In this document: in pieces, positions 16,872-27,137 of the stretch
How the letters are laid out: every line of letters begins with the position of its first letter
How positions within the stretch are numbered: position 1 is the stretch's first letter
Assembly (NCBI RefSeq): GCF_016406125.1
Contig: NZ_CP066339.1
Span: 3,534,001 to 3,598,000 of the forward strand
From: Alicyclobacillus sp. SO9
GTDB taxonomy: Bacteria; Bacillota; Bacilli; Alicyclobacillales; Alicyclobacillaceae
DNA length: 64,000 nucleotides
Reading direction: 5' to 3'
Notes under the pieces: model-generated
Told to the model about the DNA's origin: nothing
The model's input: only the letters and a program-made list of their open reading frames with translations
The model's database searches: none
Made by a program: the position numbers and the translations under genes

Positions 16872-17696
16872 TTAAAAGAGCGTAAACTGGCTTTCGCTTA
16901 TTCGTGTTTCCGGTTCTCTCTGGACGTCTTTTCGGCTGACGGCAAGATAGGCGACAAAAAAGATGATGAATACTGTGAGAATTGTAGCGACAATCCCATC
17001 ACCATAGCCTAAACCGCTGCTTCCCTTGGGTTTTCCAAACCAGTCAGCAAAGGACGCACCCAGTGGACGAGTAATGACATAGGCAAACCAGAAGGAAAAG
17101 ATTTCATTCCTGTTGAAGATAAAGTACCCGGCAGCGGGGACGAGAAACAACACTGCGAATACCATAGCCGAGGCAAAGTACCCTAAATGAAATGTTGTCG
17201 CCGTCATGTCCCCGGCAGCGGTCCCCATGGCAAATGTGGCCAAAACTGCAAGCCAGTAAAACACCTCACGCCGAGGCGTAAAGATACTGTGGATAGATAG
17301 TGTCCTCTCAACTCTATACCATGTGCTAAACACCGCGGCCAGAAAAATCGCGAACACGGGAGTAGACACATAGTAAGGTACACCCAACACAATATGTGTC
17401 ACATCGGCCACCATCGTTCCGAAAATCGCCACCATGACGACCAAAAACCAATAGACCCACGCGATATATTTGCGAACGGAAAACTGTAACACCAGCGCAA
17501 CGACGAAACCAAGGGCACCAAGGCCTACTGCAAGGTATGGATTTATGTGATAAACCAAATAGTCAGATGTAGATTCACCCATTGCCGTTGTCAGTAACTT
17601 CACTATCCAAAAATACACTGTAATTCGCGGTACTTTCGACAGACCGCGGTTCACTAAATCCTTGTTGTTTGCTGCCTGCTCATTCATCGGTTCCAT
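16872..17696 (-). CDS. DUF347-type repeat membrane protein
   Basis: A protein of about 274 residues with roughly eight membrane segments in four related repeats, each with a Gly/Ala-x-x-x-Asp core: LLTTAMGESTSDY, FGTMVADVTH, FAMGTAAGDMTAT and RPLGASFADW. The repeats and the KVPRITVYFWIVKLLTT start match the DUF347 (COG4705-like) family, whose transport role is not well defined. ATG 17696 has GGGGGG just upstream; ATG 17750 is a weaker choice. It is divergent from a ChrB-N-like gene and an FTR1-like membrane gene, which suggests a shared physiological theme, perhaps a metal or oxyanion. Confidence 0.75.
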   Translation of the reverse strand: MEPMNEQAANNKDLVNRGLSKVPRITVYFWIVKLLTTAMGESTSDYLVYHINPYLAVGLGALGFVVALVLQFSVRKYIAWVYWFLVVMVAIFGTMVADVTHIVLGVPYYVSTPVFAIFLAAVFSTWYRVERTLSIHSIFTPRREVFYWLAVLATFAMGTAAGDMTATTFHLGYFASAMVFAVLFLVPAAGYFIFNRNEIFSFWFAYVITRPLGASFADWFGKPKGSSGLGYGDGIVATILTVFIIFFVAYLAVSRKDVQREPETRISESQFTLF

Positions 17697-17980
17697 GTTC
17701 CCCCCAAGATTGTAGCGACCCTCGATGCCCTTGCCGATTCCAAAACGCATTCAGAAGATAGATTGGGCCCGAACAGTTGGTCCCTGCTAATGGTAGTTCA
17801 AAGTGAGTCACGTTTGCAACGTCAGCAGTCTGCCGTATGCCCGTGCTGTTTGAATCTAGGTTAAACTCGATGCGTGTGCCGAAGTACCTCTCACCATAAA
17901 ATGAAACACATGTTGCATTTTCTAACTTCAAATGATAGCTTGGTACTAGGTGAATTCTCACCGAATACCGAGGTGATTGC

Positions 17981-18445
17981 TTGAGCAACAAGACGATATG
18001 GGTTCTGTTCTCGTACCGGGTGCCCCACGAAACGTCCACGCTGCGTGTGAGGACCTGGCGCATCCTGCGAAGAATTGGTGCACTGGCTCTGCAACAATCA
18101 TTCTACGTTGTTCCCAGCACGCCTGAAACGACCCGAAAATTGCACCAACTCCGCGCTCTCATCGAAGCAGGGCAAGGTCAGGTAATATGGCTCGACGTGG
18201 AGCAATTCGCAGAACAAAGCACCGAGCAATTGACGGCACTATTTAATGAGGCGCGTCAGGCCGAATACGAAGACTTTATCGAGTCGTGCCGAAATTTTTC
18301 AAAGAGTTCTATGTCAGCTGAAACCAGGGAGTCGGAACTAAAGCGTCTTCAGAAGTGGTTTCGAAAACTGCAAGCCAGGGACTACTTTGAATGTTCCAAC
18401 CAGGAACGCGCAGCGAAATGGCTTGAAAAGCTATGCAGCACCTGA
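17981..18445 (+). CDS. ChrB N-terminal-domain-like protein
   Basis: A 154-residue protein whose start (WVLFSYRVPHETSTLRVRTWRILRRIGALALQQSFYVVPST) closely follows the N-terminal domain of the chromate-resistance regulator ChrB. The second half is charged and helical, with EYEDFIESCRNF and a likely coiled region. It lacks the larger C-terminal ChrB domain. TTG 17981 is used, with GAGGTGA just upstream. The gene is 69 bases ahead of an FTR1-like membrane gene and probably forms an operon with it. It may sense a metal or oxyanion or regulate the cluster; this is inferred from the family name only. Confidence 0.7.
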   Translation: MSNKTIWVLFSYRVPHETSTLRVRTWRILRRIGALALQQSFYVVPSTPETTRKLHQLRALIEAGQGQVIWLDVEQFAEQSTEQLTALFNEARQAEYEDFIESCRNFSKSSMSAETRESELKRLQKWFRKLQARDYFECSNQERAAKWLEKLCST

Positions 18446-18514
18446 AGGCAGTAGACAGGATACGAAACCCGCAGGGCAGGCATTGAGCATGATATTTGAA
18501 GGAGAGGTGCCGGT

Positions 18515-19276
18515 ATGTTTCATTCTTACGCCTCACTGGCAAGTTTCCTTGGGGCAAGTGTAGAGTTTATTGAGGCCCTGACCATCGTCTTGGCTGTCGG
18601 CACAATCAGAGGTTGGAAAAGTGCCTTGTCAGGGGCACTGACGGCGGTCGTCATCCTCGGCGCCCTGGTTGCTATTGTGGGTACGCCATTGGTTTTGGTT
18701 GTTCAGATTCCGTGGGTTTCTCTTCTCATCGGTCTCTTTATACTGCTATTTGGGATCCGCTGGTTACGTAAGTCGATTTTACGTTACTCTGGGCTAAAAG
18801 CGTTGCATAACGAAGCTCAGAGCTATGAAAGAGAAGTTGAGCGCCAGAAGCAGGCTGTCCCGTCCACTTCAGGCATCGACAAGTTTGCCTTTGTGACCGC
18901 GTTTAGCGGTACTTTTCTGGAAGGGCTTGAGGCCGTATTTATTGTGATTACCATCGGGCTTAGTACGAACAACATGAAATATGCTGTCTGGGGTGCCGCG
19001 AGTGCTCTCATCCTGGTTGCCCTCGTCGGACTCCTGCTTCGCAGTCCGCTGACGAGAATCCCTGAAAACACCATGAAGTTCGTAGTTGGTATTATGCTCA
19101 CAAGTTTTGGAGCATTTTGGGTCGGAGAGGGTTTGAAAGTAAAGTGGCCGCAACAAGACTTGTCCATCTTGTATATTGCCGCTACGTTGTTCATTCTCTC
19201 TTCAATCTTGATAACTAGATGCCGCACAAAATTAAGCACGACAGTTACTGGCCAGCAGGGCTCAATCGAGGGGTGA
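18515..19276 (+). CDS. FTR1/COG4280-like predicted membrane transporter
   Basis: A 253-residue membrane protein with about seven hydrophobic segments in two halves. Each half starts with an acidic pattern inside a helix: ASVEFIEALTIVLAVG and FSGTFLEGLEAVFIVITIGL. The second resembles the REGLE motif of FTR1 iron permeases, but the Arg is missing. A charged loop (residues 95-115) joins the halves. It is downstream of the ChrB-N-like gene and four bases ahead of a small membrane protein gene. A cation transport role is plausible, not shown. Confidence 0.7.
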   Translation: MFHSYASLASFLGASVEFIEALTIVLAVGTIRGWKSALSGALTAVVILGALVAIVGTPLVLVVQIPWVSLLIGLFILLFGIRWLRKSILRYSGLKALHNEAQSYEREVERQKQAVPSTSGIDKFAFVTAFSGTFLEGLEAVFIVITIGLSTNNMKYAVWGAASALILVALVGLLLRSPLTRIPENTMKFVVGIMLTSFGAFWVGEGLKVKWPQQDLSILYIAATLFILSSILITRCRTKLSTTVTGQQGSIEG

Positions 19277-19280
19277 TTGG

Positions 19281-19484
19281 ATGAAGAAGGTCATCAGTAC
19301 ATTATGGGGACTTGTTGTTGACGATGCCAGGCTCGCATGGACATTGGTGGTTGCTCTCCTTATAGCTGCCGTCATGGCATACATTCTTCATTTAGCATTT
19401 ATTGCAGCGGTTGTTATATGGCTCGGGCTCATCTTGTCTCTTGTGTTGTCAGTCGAACACCAATTAAAACTGCGCATGAAGTGA
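19281..19484 (+). CDS. Small conserved-looking membrane protein
   Basis: A 67-residue protein with one or two hydrophobic segments (about residues 18-62) and a short charged N-terminus, MKKVISTLWGLVVDDARLAW. It starts four bases after the FTR1-like gene stop, with a GGGGTGA site before ATG 19281, so it is surely co-transcribed. No family function is recognised; it may be an accessory subunit. Confidence 0.65.
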   Translation: MKKVISTLWGLVVDDARLAWTLVVALLIAAVMAYILHLAFIAAVVIWLGLILSLVLSVEHQLKLRMK

Positions 19485-19511
19485 CAGAATCTGAACTTGC
19501 GGCAACAGAAA

Positions 19512-19535
19512 GCAGGTGACCCGCAGGTCACCTGC
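19512..19535. terminator. Bidirectional hairpin between convergent genes
   Basis: A perfect ten-base inverted repeat, GCAGGTGACC and GGTCACCTGC, with a four-base loop lies between the small membrane protein gene and ptsH, which converge. There is no clear T run on either side, so termination strength is uncertain. Confidence 0.5.
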
Positions 19536-19577
19536 CGCTCTTACGCCCTATCAAAGCTGTATCTTCCACACCCAAAC

Positions 19578-19838
19578 TTACCCCTCGAGCGCAGAGAGTA
19601 CCTTGGTCAGGTTATCAACAGCTTGCGTCTCGTCTGAACCGTCCGCCGTAATGGTGATTTCATCCCCTTGGCGCACCGAAAGCGACATTACACCGAGAAT
19701 GCTTTTTGCATCGACCTGTTTGTCAGCCTTTTTAATATAAATTTGACTCGAATAATTCCCTGCTTCCCTGACAAACTCAGCCGCCGGACGTGCATGCAAT
19801 CCTGTCGGATTAGAAATACGAACTGTCTTCTCAGTCAT
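19578..19838 (-). CDS. ptsH: HPr phosphocarrier protein
   Basis: An 86-residue HPr. NPTGLHARPAAEFV places the phosphoacceptor at His15, and KSILGVMSLSV places the regulatory Ser at position 46, so both PEP-driven transfer and HPr kinase regulation are possible. It is not next to ptsI; instead it sits beside glpP and the glycerol/dihydroxyacetone genes, and DhaM in this window contains only an EIIA-type domain that would need HPr as its phosphate donor. ATG 19838 has an AAGGGAG site. Confidence 0.92.
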   Translation of the reverse strand: MTEKTVRISNPTGLHARPAAEFVREAGNYSSQIYIKKADKQVDAKSILGVMSLSVRQGDEITITADGSDETQAVDNLTKVLSALEG

Positions 19839-20004
19839 CTGTTCATACTCCCTTATCTACCGTTTTACTGCTGCTCTCAGCATGGACTTGCTTGCGCGAA
19901 GACCCATGAGCGCTGCTGCAGACACCGTCTTGCTCAATGCCTCTATGTGAAAGTATACTGCAAAACACGTCGAATTGCGTGGAAAACAGAGAATTGTGCA
20001 GGGA

Positions 20005-20565
20005 TTAATCTGGTCTAAATTTCCGCCAGATATCCTTTGATGACGTGGTTATGGCTGCTGCTCCGTGAGACAACAACGTATTGACGTCCTCCGTTGTACG
20101 TATAAAACCACCTGCCAACACGGGCCGATTTGCCGCAACGGCCACCTCTTGTACCAGTCTCGGCATCATCCCGGGCAATACTTCAATGTAGTCCGGTTCA
20201 GAAGACTTCATCACTCTGTAACTGGTTTCTAATGAATGGGAATCAATCAGGAAAATTCTGTGAATACTCATGATGTCGTGTTTTTTAGCCGTCGCAATAA
20301 CCTTAGAATGCGTAGAAATCAGACCTGCGGGTTTGATTACCTGACACAGGAACTGTGCTGCAGATTCATCATGTTGCAGACCTTGCACGAGATCGGCGTG
20401 CAATACAAGTTTTTTACCAAAATCGCGTGCTTGTCTCCGGAGATAGACCAGTTGAGCAATGTGCACGTCCAGAAATATAATATACTTAAACGACATGTCC
20501 AGCAGCATCTCAAAATCCTTGATGCTTCTTGCTGCAGGTATGACTGACTGGTCTTCAATTTTCAA
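20005..20565 (-). CDS. glpP: Glycerol-3-phosphate-responsive antiterminator
   Basis: A 186-residue protein of the GlpP family, which has a TIM-barrel-like fold. SVIPAARSIKDFEMLLD at the start, LHADLVQGLQHDESAAQFL, IEVLPGMMPRLVQEV and the end LLSHGAAAITTSSKDIWR are typical. In Bacillus GlpP binds glycerol-3-phosphate and then the leader RNAs of glp genes, which prevents termination. Three leader terminators with related sequences occur in this window (glpD, glpF, dhaK). ATG 20565 has an AAAGGAGGG site. Confidence 0.92.
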   Translation of the reverse strand: MKIEDQSVIPAARSIKDFEMLLDMSFKYIIFLDVHIAQLVYLRRQARDFGKKLVLHADLVQGLQHDESAAQFLCQVIKPAGLISTHSKVIATAKKHDIMSIHRIFLIDSHSLETSYRVMKSSEPDYIEVLPGMMPRLVQEVAVAANRPVLAGGFIRTTEDVNTLLSHGAAAITTSSKDIWRKFRPD

Positions 20566-20719
20566 AATCTTATACCCTCCTTTTTTGAGAGGTGAAAGAA
20601 CATGGAAGACAGCACTTACGGAGGCTCTCGACCAATCGTTAACTCACTTCACAGTCTAGAGCTTGTTCCCAACCTATGCAGCAAATCGCAGGTTCATACT
20701 GTTGTTATTGTGGCAGGCC

Positions 20720-21196
20720 TCACGGTGTGTCACTAGCAAGGCTCTGACCAAGGGATTTTAGGCCGTTGAATAGACTGGACAGTGCCAAACGAATATCGGG
20801 ATCCTTGAGAACTTTGAGCAAATCCAACATTCCGTGAATCTGAATAGAAGAATTTTCATCGCCCATACCTTTCATCAGCGCATTCATATGCTTTACTACA
20901 CGGGGCAACTGCGTAATATCCAACTCCCCTGCAGTCTCTTTAATAACGGGCCCCAATGCTAACAACTTAAACGCCTGGGGAGTCGTCGCCTTTTCAATTC
21001 CCTCGTCCACGAGGTCTTCAAAATCATTGACAAAGTATCCGATAGTACTTAAAAATCCATTTTTATCAAGTTCTTCCACAATGTTGAGCAGTCTCTCTAG
21101 GGACTTTTCTTTACCTGCCGCGACTTCGAGAAGCCGTTCCAACGGATCTGCGCCCGAGTGGTTGTCAGTCTGCACTTCATCATAACTGTGAGTCAT
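20720..21196 (-). CDS. DUF1641 protein
   Basis: A 158-residue acidic, mostly helical protein. LERLLNIVEELDKNGFLSTIGYFVNDFEDLVDEGIEKA and LLKVLKDPDIRLALSSLFNGLKSLGQ match DUF1641, a family often found beside formate- or glycerol-linked dehydrogenases. It lies between glpP and glpD, so a link with glycerol-3-phosphate oxidation is possible. ATG 21196 has a GAGGAGG site. Function unknown. Confidence 0.75.
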   Translation of the reverse strand: MTHSYDEVQTDNHSGADPLERLLEVAAGKEKSLERLLNIVEELDKNGFLSTIGYFVNDFEDLVDEGIEKATTPQAFKLLALGPVIKETAGELDITQLPRVVKHMNALMKGMGDENSSIQIHGMLDLLKVLKDPDIRLALSSLFNGLKSLGQSLASDTP

Positions 21197-21299
21197 TACA
21201 AATTCCTCCTCTTCCAGTCTTAGCTAACACAACATTCTTACTCTCAAAACTAATGCAACACGCTCTAGTCGATTGGCCGTGATGGTCTCAAAAGCAAAG

Positions 21300-22976
21300 T
21301 CATTCGTCGTCGGATACGACCTCTGTTGCCACACTGATGTCATAGTTTAAATCTGCTGCATGCTTCTGTGTCTCATTCTCGGACCAATTCAACACTTTTG
21401 CCATGTAGTTAATGACTGGAACTTTCCATTTCTGAACCCAATCGATGTGAAAGAACATCGCGCCGGTTCTGCGGATAAAGAAGTCGGAAGGAGTCATCAC
21501 CATTTCGTTGTCCAAGCCATACACAAGCGCCCCATAAACTTCCAACGACAATCCAGACGCTTGCGCTTCTAACTGGTTCGCCTTCAAAATATCATACACG
21601 GTAATGACGTTCGTACCATACCTGTTGACAAGCCTTTCAGCTTCCTCCCGAGACAGGCCCAGGGAGACGCCTTCTTCGATTTGCTTCTCGAGAAATCCCC
21701 GCATGTTATGAGAACCACCAAATTTGCCGCCAGACAGCTCAATCTTGTCCGTAAAGCAGTCCGCAAACTCCCTGCCGGTTTCGTTTCTCAGCTCATCTGA
21801 GACAAGAGAAACCACCTTGTCTGCCATCTTGCGGTATCCAGTCAGCTTTCCTCCTGCAATTGTAATGAGTCCGCTGTTTGATACGAAAACTTCATCTTTG
21901 CGGGATATCTCCGAAGGCGCCTTACCGTCTTCGTGAATCAAAGGTCTGACGCCCGCCCAAAATGACTCTATGTCTTCAGACGTAAGTTGTACTGACGGGA
22001 ACATGCTGTTGACACAGTCGACCAAGTAGTCCCTGTCCTGCTTTGTGACTCGCAGTAACTTGGGATCGCCTTGATAATTCGTGTCTGTTGTCCCGACGTA
22101 CACTTTTCCTTCCCTTGGAATTGCGAAAACCATTCTTCCGTCAGGCACATCAAAGTACACAGGGTTTTGCAGAGGAAAACGGGATTGGTCAACGACCACA
22201 TGTACACCCTTGGTCAAGTGCAGCGATTTACCTTGTTTTGATTTATCCATGGTCCGCAGGTCATCAACCCAAGGACCTGCTGCATTAATGACTTTGCTTG
22301 CCTTAATCACGTAAGATGTACCGGTCACGACATCGGACACCTCTACTCCGATTACTTTCCCGTGCTCATACACCAACTGAGTGACACGTGTATAATTTAA
22401 AGCCAACGCTCCACGATGGACCGCTTCCTTCATAATTTCCAGTGTAAGACGTGCATCATCCGTTCTGTATTCCACATATTTGCCCGCGCCTTTCAGGTCC
22501 TCTGCGCGCAGTAAAGGTTCTATGGCCCTTGCTTCCTGCTTCGACAGCATGGTACGGCGCTCTGTTTCTCTCACTTTGGCGAGACGGTCGTACATGTAAA
22601 GACCAATAGAACTCATAAACATACCAAATGTCCCTTTTTTTACGATAGGTAAAATCATCCACAAGGGTGTCGTTACATGCGGGGCATTTTCGTAAACAAT
22701 CGCGCGCTCCTGCCCTACTTCAGCAACTAACTCCACTTCAAATTGCTTGAGGTATCGGAGGCCGCCGTGAACAAGCTTCGTTGACCTGCTCGACGTCCCC
22801 GCTGCAAAATCCTGCATCTCTACCAACCCGGATTTCATACCGCGACTCTGTGCATCGAGCAAAATGCCTGCTCCGGTGACACCTCCGCCGACAACCAGAA
22901 CATCCAAGTCAGCAGACTGCATTTCAGAAATGACATTATTTCTCTCTAAATAGGTGAATTTCTGTCCCATATTCAT
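21300..22976 (-). CDS. glpD: Aerobic glycerol-3-phosphate dehydrogenase
   Basis: FAD enzyme that oxidises glycerol-3-phosphate to dihydroxyacetone phosphate and passes electrons to quinone at the membrane. The FAD-binding VLVVGGGVTGAGILLDAQSRG, the TSSRSTKLVHGGLRYL segment and a C-terminal DAO domain are present; about 558 residues is typical. The start is ATG 22976, after an AGGAG site (ATG 22970 is also possible). The longer frame to 23021 is rejected because those codons overlap the leader terminator hairpin. Control is probably by GlpP antitermination. Confidence 0.93.
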   Translation of the reverse strand: MNMGQKFTYLERNNVISEMQSADLDVLVVGGGVTGAGILLDAQSRGMKSGLVEMQDFAAGTSSRSTKLVHGGLRYLKQFEVELVAEVGQERAIVYENAPHVTTPLWMILPIVKKGTFGMFMSSIGLYMYDRLAKVRETERRTMLSKQEARAIEPLLRAEDLKGAGKYVEYRTDDARLTLEIMKEAVHRGALALNYTRVTQLVYEHGKVIGVEVSDVVTGTSYVIKASKVINAAGPWVDDLRTMDKSKQGKSLHLTKGVHVVVDQSRFPLQNPVYFDVPDGRMVFAIPREGKVYVGTTDTNYQGDPKLLRVTKQDRDYLVDCVNSMFPSVQLTSEDIESFWAGVRPLIHEDGKAPSEISRKDEVFVSNSGLITIAGGKLTGYRKMADKVVSLVSDELRNETGREFADCFTDKIELSGGKFGGSHNMRGFLEKQIEEGVSLGLSREEAERLVNRYGTNVITVYDILKANQLEAQASGLSLEVYGALVYGLDNEMVMTPSDFFIRRTGAMFFHIDWVQKWKVPVINYMAKVLNWSENETQKHAADLNYDISVATEVVSDDE

Positions 22977-22987
22977 CGCTCTCCTAA

Positions 22988-23030
22988 CATAAAAACCACA
23001 AAACGGCCCCTTCCAGGCCATCTTGTGGTT
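22988..23030 (-). terminator. Leader terminator of glpD (probable GlpP antitermination target)
   Basis: On the minus strand a hairpin AACCACAA...GGCC/GGCC...TTGTGGTT (23030-22994) ends in TTTTTAT, just 18 bases before the glpD start. The left arm begins with GAGAAACCACA, a sequence shared in variant form with the glpF and dhaK leaders. It lies between glpK and glpD, so glpD is separately controlled. Confidence 0.8.
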
Positions 23031-23135
23031 TCTCCTATACTCAACACACGACAGTTTTAACTTTTCAAGAAAGACATACTGCTATACATCTCAAACCAGG
23101 GTGTACAACACACACAAATTTGTGCTATCTATATT

Positions 23136-24641
<1,506 letters not shown>

Positions 24642-24693
24642 TCAGTTCCTTCAACATAGCGGCTAACATTGTCTTACCCAAAACACGCAGAGA

Positions 24694-25522
24694 CTAGGAC
24701 TTTTGCAACTGGTCTAAGGTTTTTCCAATAAAGAACTTATAGATAAACGGAGCAATTCCTCCGCCGACTAGCGGACCTATGATAGGAACCCACCAGTATC
24801 CTCCGGGGCCAGGAAACGCATTGCTGCCCCATCCTGCCAGCCAAGTAAAGAGTCGAGGACCGAAATCCCTCGCCGGGTTAATCGCGTATCCTGCATCGAC
24901 CCCAAAGGACATACCGATTGCAGCAACAGCCATACCAACCATGAATGGAGCCATGTTGGACTTTACTCCGGTATTTCTCGAATCTCCTATTGCCAGGACA
25001 AATAAAACCAGGAAGAACGTGCCGATGACCTGATCAAGAAAAGGTCCAAACATATTTCCGTGAAAGTACTGAGCAGGGAATGTGGCGAAAATACTAAATG
25101 TTGTCAGTCCACCGGAAGCCCCGCGGCTTGCCACATGATGTGCCGCATTCCATGCATTAATGGCTTTGTAGTAGTCTACGTAAACAATCGCAGCCCCGAG
25201 AAATGCTCCAACAACCTGGCTAATCCAGTAAGGCACAACTTTTTTCCAAGGAAGGTCTCCTTTGATTGCCATAGCGAATGTCACCGCAGGGTTGATATGT
25301 GCGCCTGTCACGCCCCCAGCTACATAGATGGCCAGCGTAACAGCCAATGCCCAACCCCAGGGTAATTAATAACCAACCCCCGGCTCCCTGAAAAATAACC
25401 TGTGTTCTTCCGGACTCCGTCAGACCTGCGACCGCAACAGCCACAACGCCGTCGCCAAAAGCCATTAGGGCAAAAGTACCAATGAACTCTGCAAGCAACT
25501 CTCCCCATAACGTCTTTCTCAC
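24694..25522 (-). pseudogene. glpF: Glycerol facilitator GlpF, interrupted by a one-base frameshift
   Basis: Two frames together give one full aquaglyceroporin. GTG 25522 (GAGAGGAG site nine bases upstream) starts VRKTLWGELLAEFIGTFAL; after LLITLG the frame shifts to LAVTLAIYVAGGVTGAHINPAVT and runs to a normal end with the second NPA box, INPARDFGPR. Removing one of the two A bases at 25353-25354 (plus strand) yields TLGWALAVTL, the expected family sequence, and a 275-residue protein. The lesion may be real, in which case glycerol enters by diffusion or another route, or a sequencing error. It is first in the glpF-glpK transcript. Confidence 0.85.
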
Positions 25523-25722
25523 ATCAAAACACTCCTCTCGCTCTATTCCAGCTACATTCCTATTTAATTCCATATTTCTACTTGATGGCGGTTTAACTAC
25601 TGCATCGCGAATTACACCTTGGCTGCACCAACCCCTTTTCCAAACTGCGTCATTGCTCCAATGTCTTTCCCGCGTCTTGATTCAAGTTAACTCCGGATGA
25701 ATGAGTACACTAGGAATCAAAA

Positions 25723-25770
25723 AAGACCACTTACCTTGACGGGAAAAAGTCAAGGCATACTAGTGGTCTT
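25723..25770 (-). terminator. Leader terminator of glpFK (probable GlpP antitermination target)
   Basis: A long minus-strand hairpin with arms AAGACCACT/AGTGGTCTT and inner CCTTGAC/GTCAAGG, followed by TTTTTTG. It lies between the glpF promoter and gene. Its 5' arm starts with GAGAAGACCAC, like the glpD and dhaK leaders. Confidence 0.82.
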
Positions 25771-25858
25771 CTCAAAATCTCTATTAGTTATTAACTTGTA
25801 AACAGACTTTTGACGATACGCGTTCGACGCAGGAAAGCGTATTCAACAGCTTGTGTGG

Positions 25859-25888
25859 ATTATACGAAACACTAATTCATATTGTCAA
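25859..25888 (-). promoter_or_regulatory. Sigma-A promoter of glpFK
   Basis: Minus-strand TTGACA (25888-25883), 18 bases, TATAAT (25864-25859): both boxes perfect. Transcription would run into the leader terminator about 90 bases downstream. No catabolite-response element was clearly seen. Confidence 0.8.
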
Positions 25889-26032
25889 GAGTGAGACAAT
25901 ATGCGTAGCAAAGAACAAACACACTCTCTAAGTCTCTCCTTTGCATCACATCTTGATTTATCAGAGAAGTACGTGTACTGTAAAAGTATGATTGGCTCAC
26001 CTCACAAGTTGATATCCGGTAGAGATTAAGAG

Positions 26033-26070
26033 AACCGCAGGTTTCCCTTTTCAACAGGGACTGCGGTTTT
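26033..26070 (+). terminator. Leader terminator of dhaKLM (possible GlpP target)
   Basis: Plus-strand hairpin AACCGCAG...TTCCCT/AGGGA...CTGCGGTT followed by TTAT, about 70 bases ahead of dhaK. The bases GAGAACCGCA at its 5' edge resemble the glpD and glpF leaders. It could terminate an upstream transcript, but no plus-strand gene lies upstream, which favours a leader role. Confidence 0.65.
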
Positions 26071-26140
26071 ATGGTTTCTGACAGGAAAACCCTTTCATGA
26101 GGGAGCATGAGCCGCAGAACAGAATCCGGAGGTGGAGGAA

Positions 26141-27121
26141 ATGAAAAAGGTCATTGATGACGCAGCCAACTATGTCAATCAAATGATTGACGGGTTGGTC
26201 AATGCAGAGCCCAGCCTTAAGAGACTGCCCGGAACTCAAGTCGTCGTGCGCGCTGCAAGTGAAGAAAAAGTAGCTTTGGTCAGCGGCGGTGGAAGCGGGC
26301 ATGAACCGGCCCATGCAGGTTTTGTGGGATACGGAATGTTGGACGCGGCCGTTTCTGGCGAAGTGTTTACCTCTCCTACACCAAATCAAGTGCTGGATGC
26401 CATCAAGGCAGTCGACACAGGCAAAGGCGTACTTCTTGTTATCAAGAACTATACGGGAGACGTCATGAACTTTGAGATGGCAGCTGAACTGGCCTCAGCA
26501 GAGGGCATTGAAGTGGAGCAAGTGATTGTCAATGACGACGTTGCAGTCGAAGACAGCACATTCACGGTTGGTCGGCGCGGCATTGCTGGTACGGTTTTTG
26601 TCCATAAAATTGCAGGGGCCGCGGCAGAGGCAGGCCGCAACCTCCAGCAAGTGAAATCTATCGCACAACGTGTGATTGACAATGTTCATAGCATGGGCGT
26701 AGCTCTATCCCCCTGTACTGTACCCTCAAGCGGCCAACCAAGCTTTGAACTTGGGGAAGATGAAATTGAAATTGGCATCGGTATCCATGGGGAGCCTGGA
26801 GTCAAGCGAATGGAATGGGTCAGTGCTGCAAAAATCGTAGAAATGCTCATTGCAAAAATCTTTGCAAACACCCCTGCCAAACCCGGGGACAATGTTGCAG
26901 TACTGATAAACGGACTGGGCGCGACTCCCTTAAGCGAACTGTATATAGCAAACGTCTCCGTTCAAAAAATGCTGCAAGAGAAAGGGTTAGTCGTTCACAG
27001 AACCCTCATTGGGGAATACATGACTTCGCTAGAGATGGCTGGATTCTCAATATCAGTTCTAAAACTTGATGATGAAATGAGCGACTTTCTTGATGCCGTA
27101 ACCACAGCTCCCGCGTGGTGA
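26141..27121 (+). CDS. dhaK: Dihydroxyacetone kinase subunit DhaK
   Basis: Binds dihydroxyacetone covalently for phosphorylation. VSGGGSGHEPAHAGFVG and the substrate-linking His in IGIGIHGEPG (about residue 216) are present, and 326 residues is normal. ATG 26141 directly follows a purine-rich GGAGGTGGAGG site; a GTG nine bases earlier is possible. It is the first gene of dhaKLM, divergent from glpFK. In this PTS-type kinase, DhaL carries ADP/ATP and DhaM supplies phosphate. Confidence 0.94.
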   Translation: MKKVIDDAANYVNQMIDGLVNAEPSLKRLPGTQVVVRAASEEKVALVSGGGSGHEPAHAGFVGYGMLDAAVSGEVFTSPTPNQVLDAIKAVDTGKGVLLVIKNYTGDVMNFEMAAELASAEGIEVEQVIVNDDVAVEDSTFTVGRRGIAGTVFVHKIAGAAAEAGRNLQQVKSIAQRVIDNVHSMGVALSPCTVPSSGQPSFELGEDEIEIGIGIHGEPGVKRMEWVSAAKIVEMLIAKIFANTPAKPGDNVAVLINGLGATPLSELYIANVSVQKMLQEKGLVVHRTLIGEYMTSLEMAGFSISVLKLDDEMSDFLDAVTTAPAW

Positions 27122-27137
27122 ATGGAGGGGATTCTAC

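Noticed and set aside
17680-18063. 127-codon minus-strand frame in the divergent region
   Set aside because: It overlaps the start of the ChrB-N-like gene and of the DUF347 gene, has no ribosome site and no recognisable family.
22977-23021. N-terminal extension of GlpD
   Set aside because: The extra codons lie within the leader terminator hairpin and lack a ribosome site.
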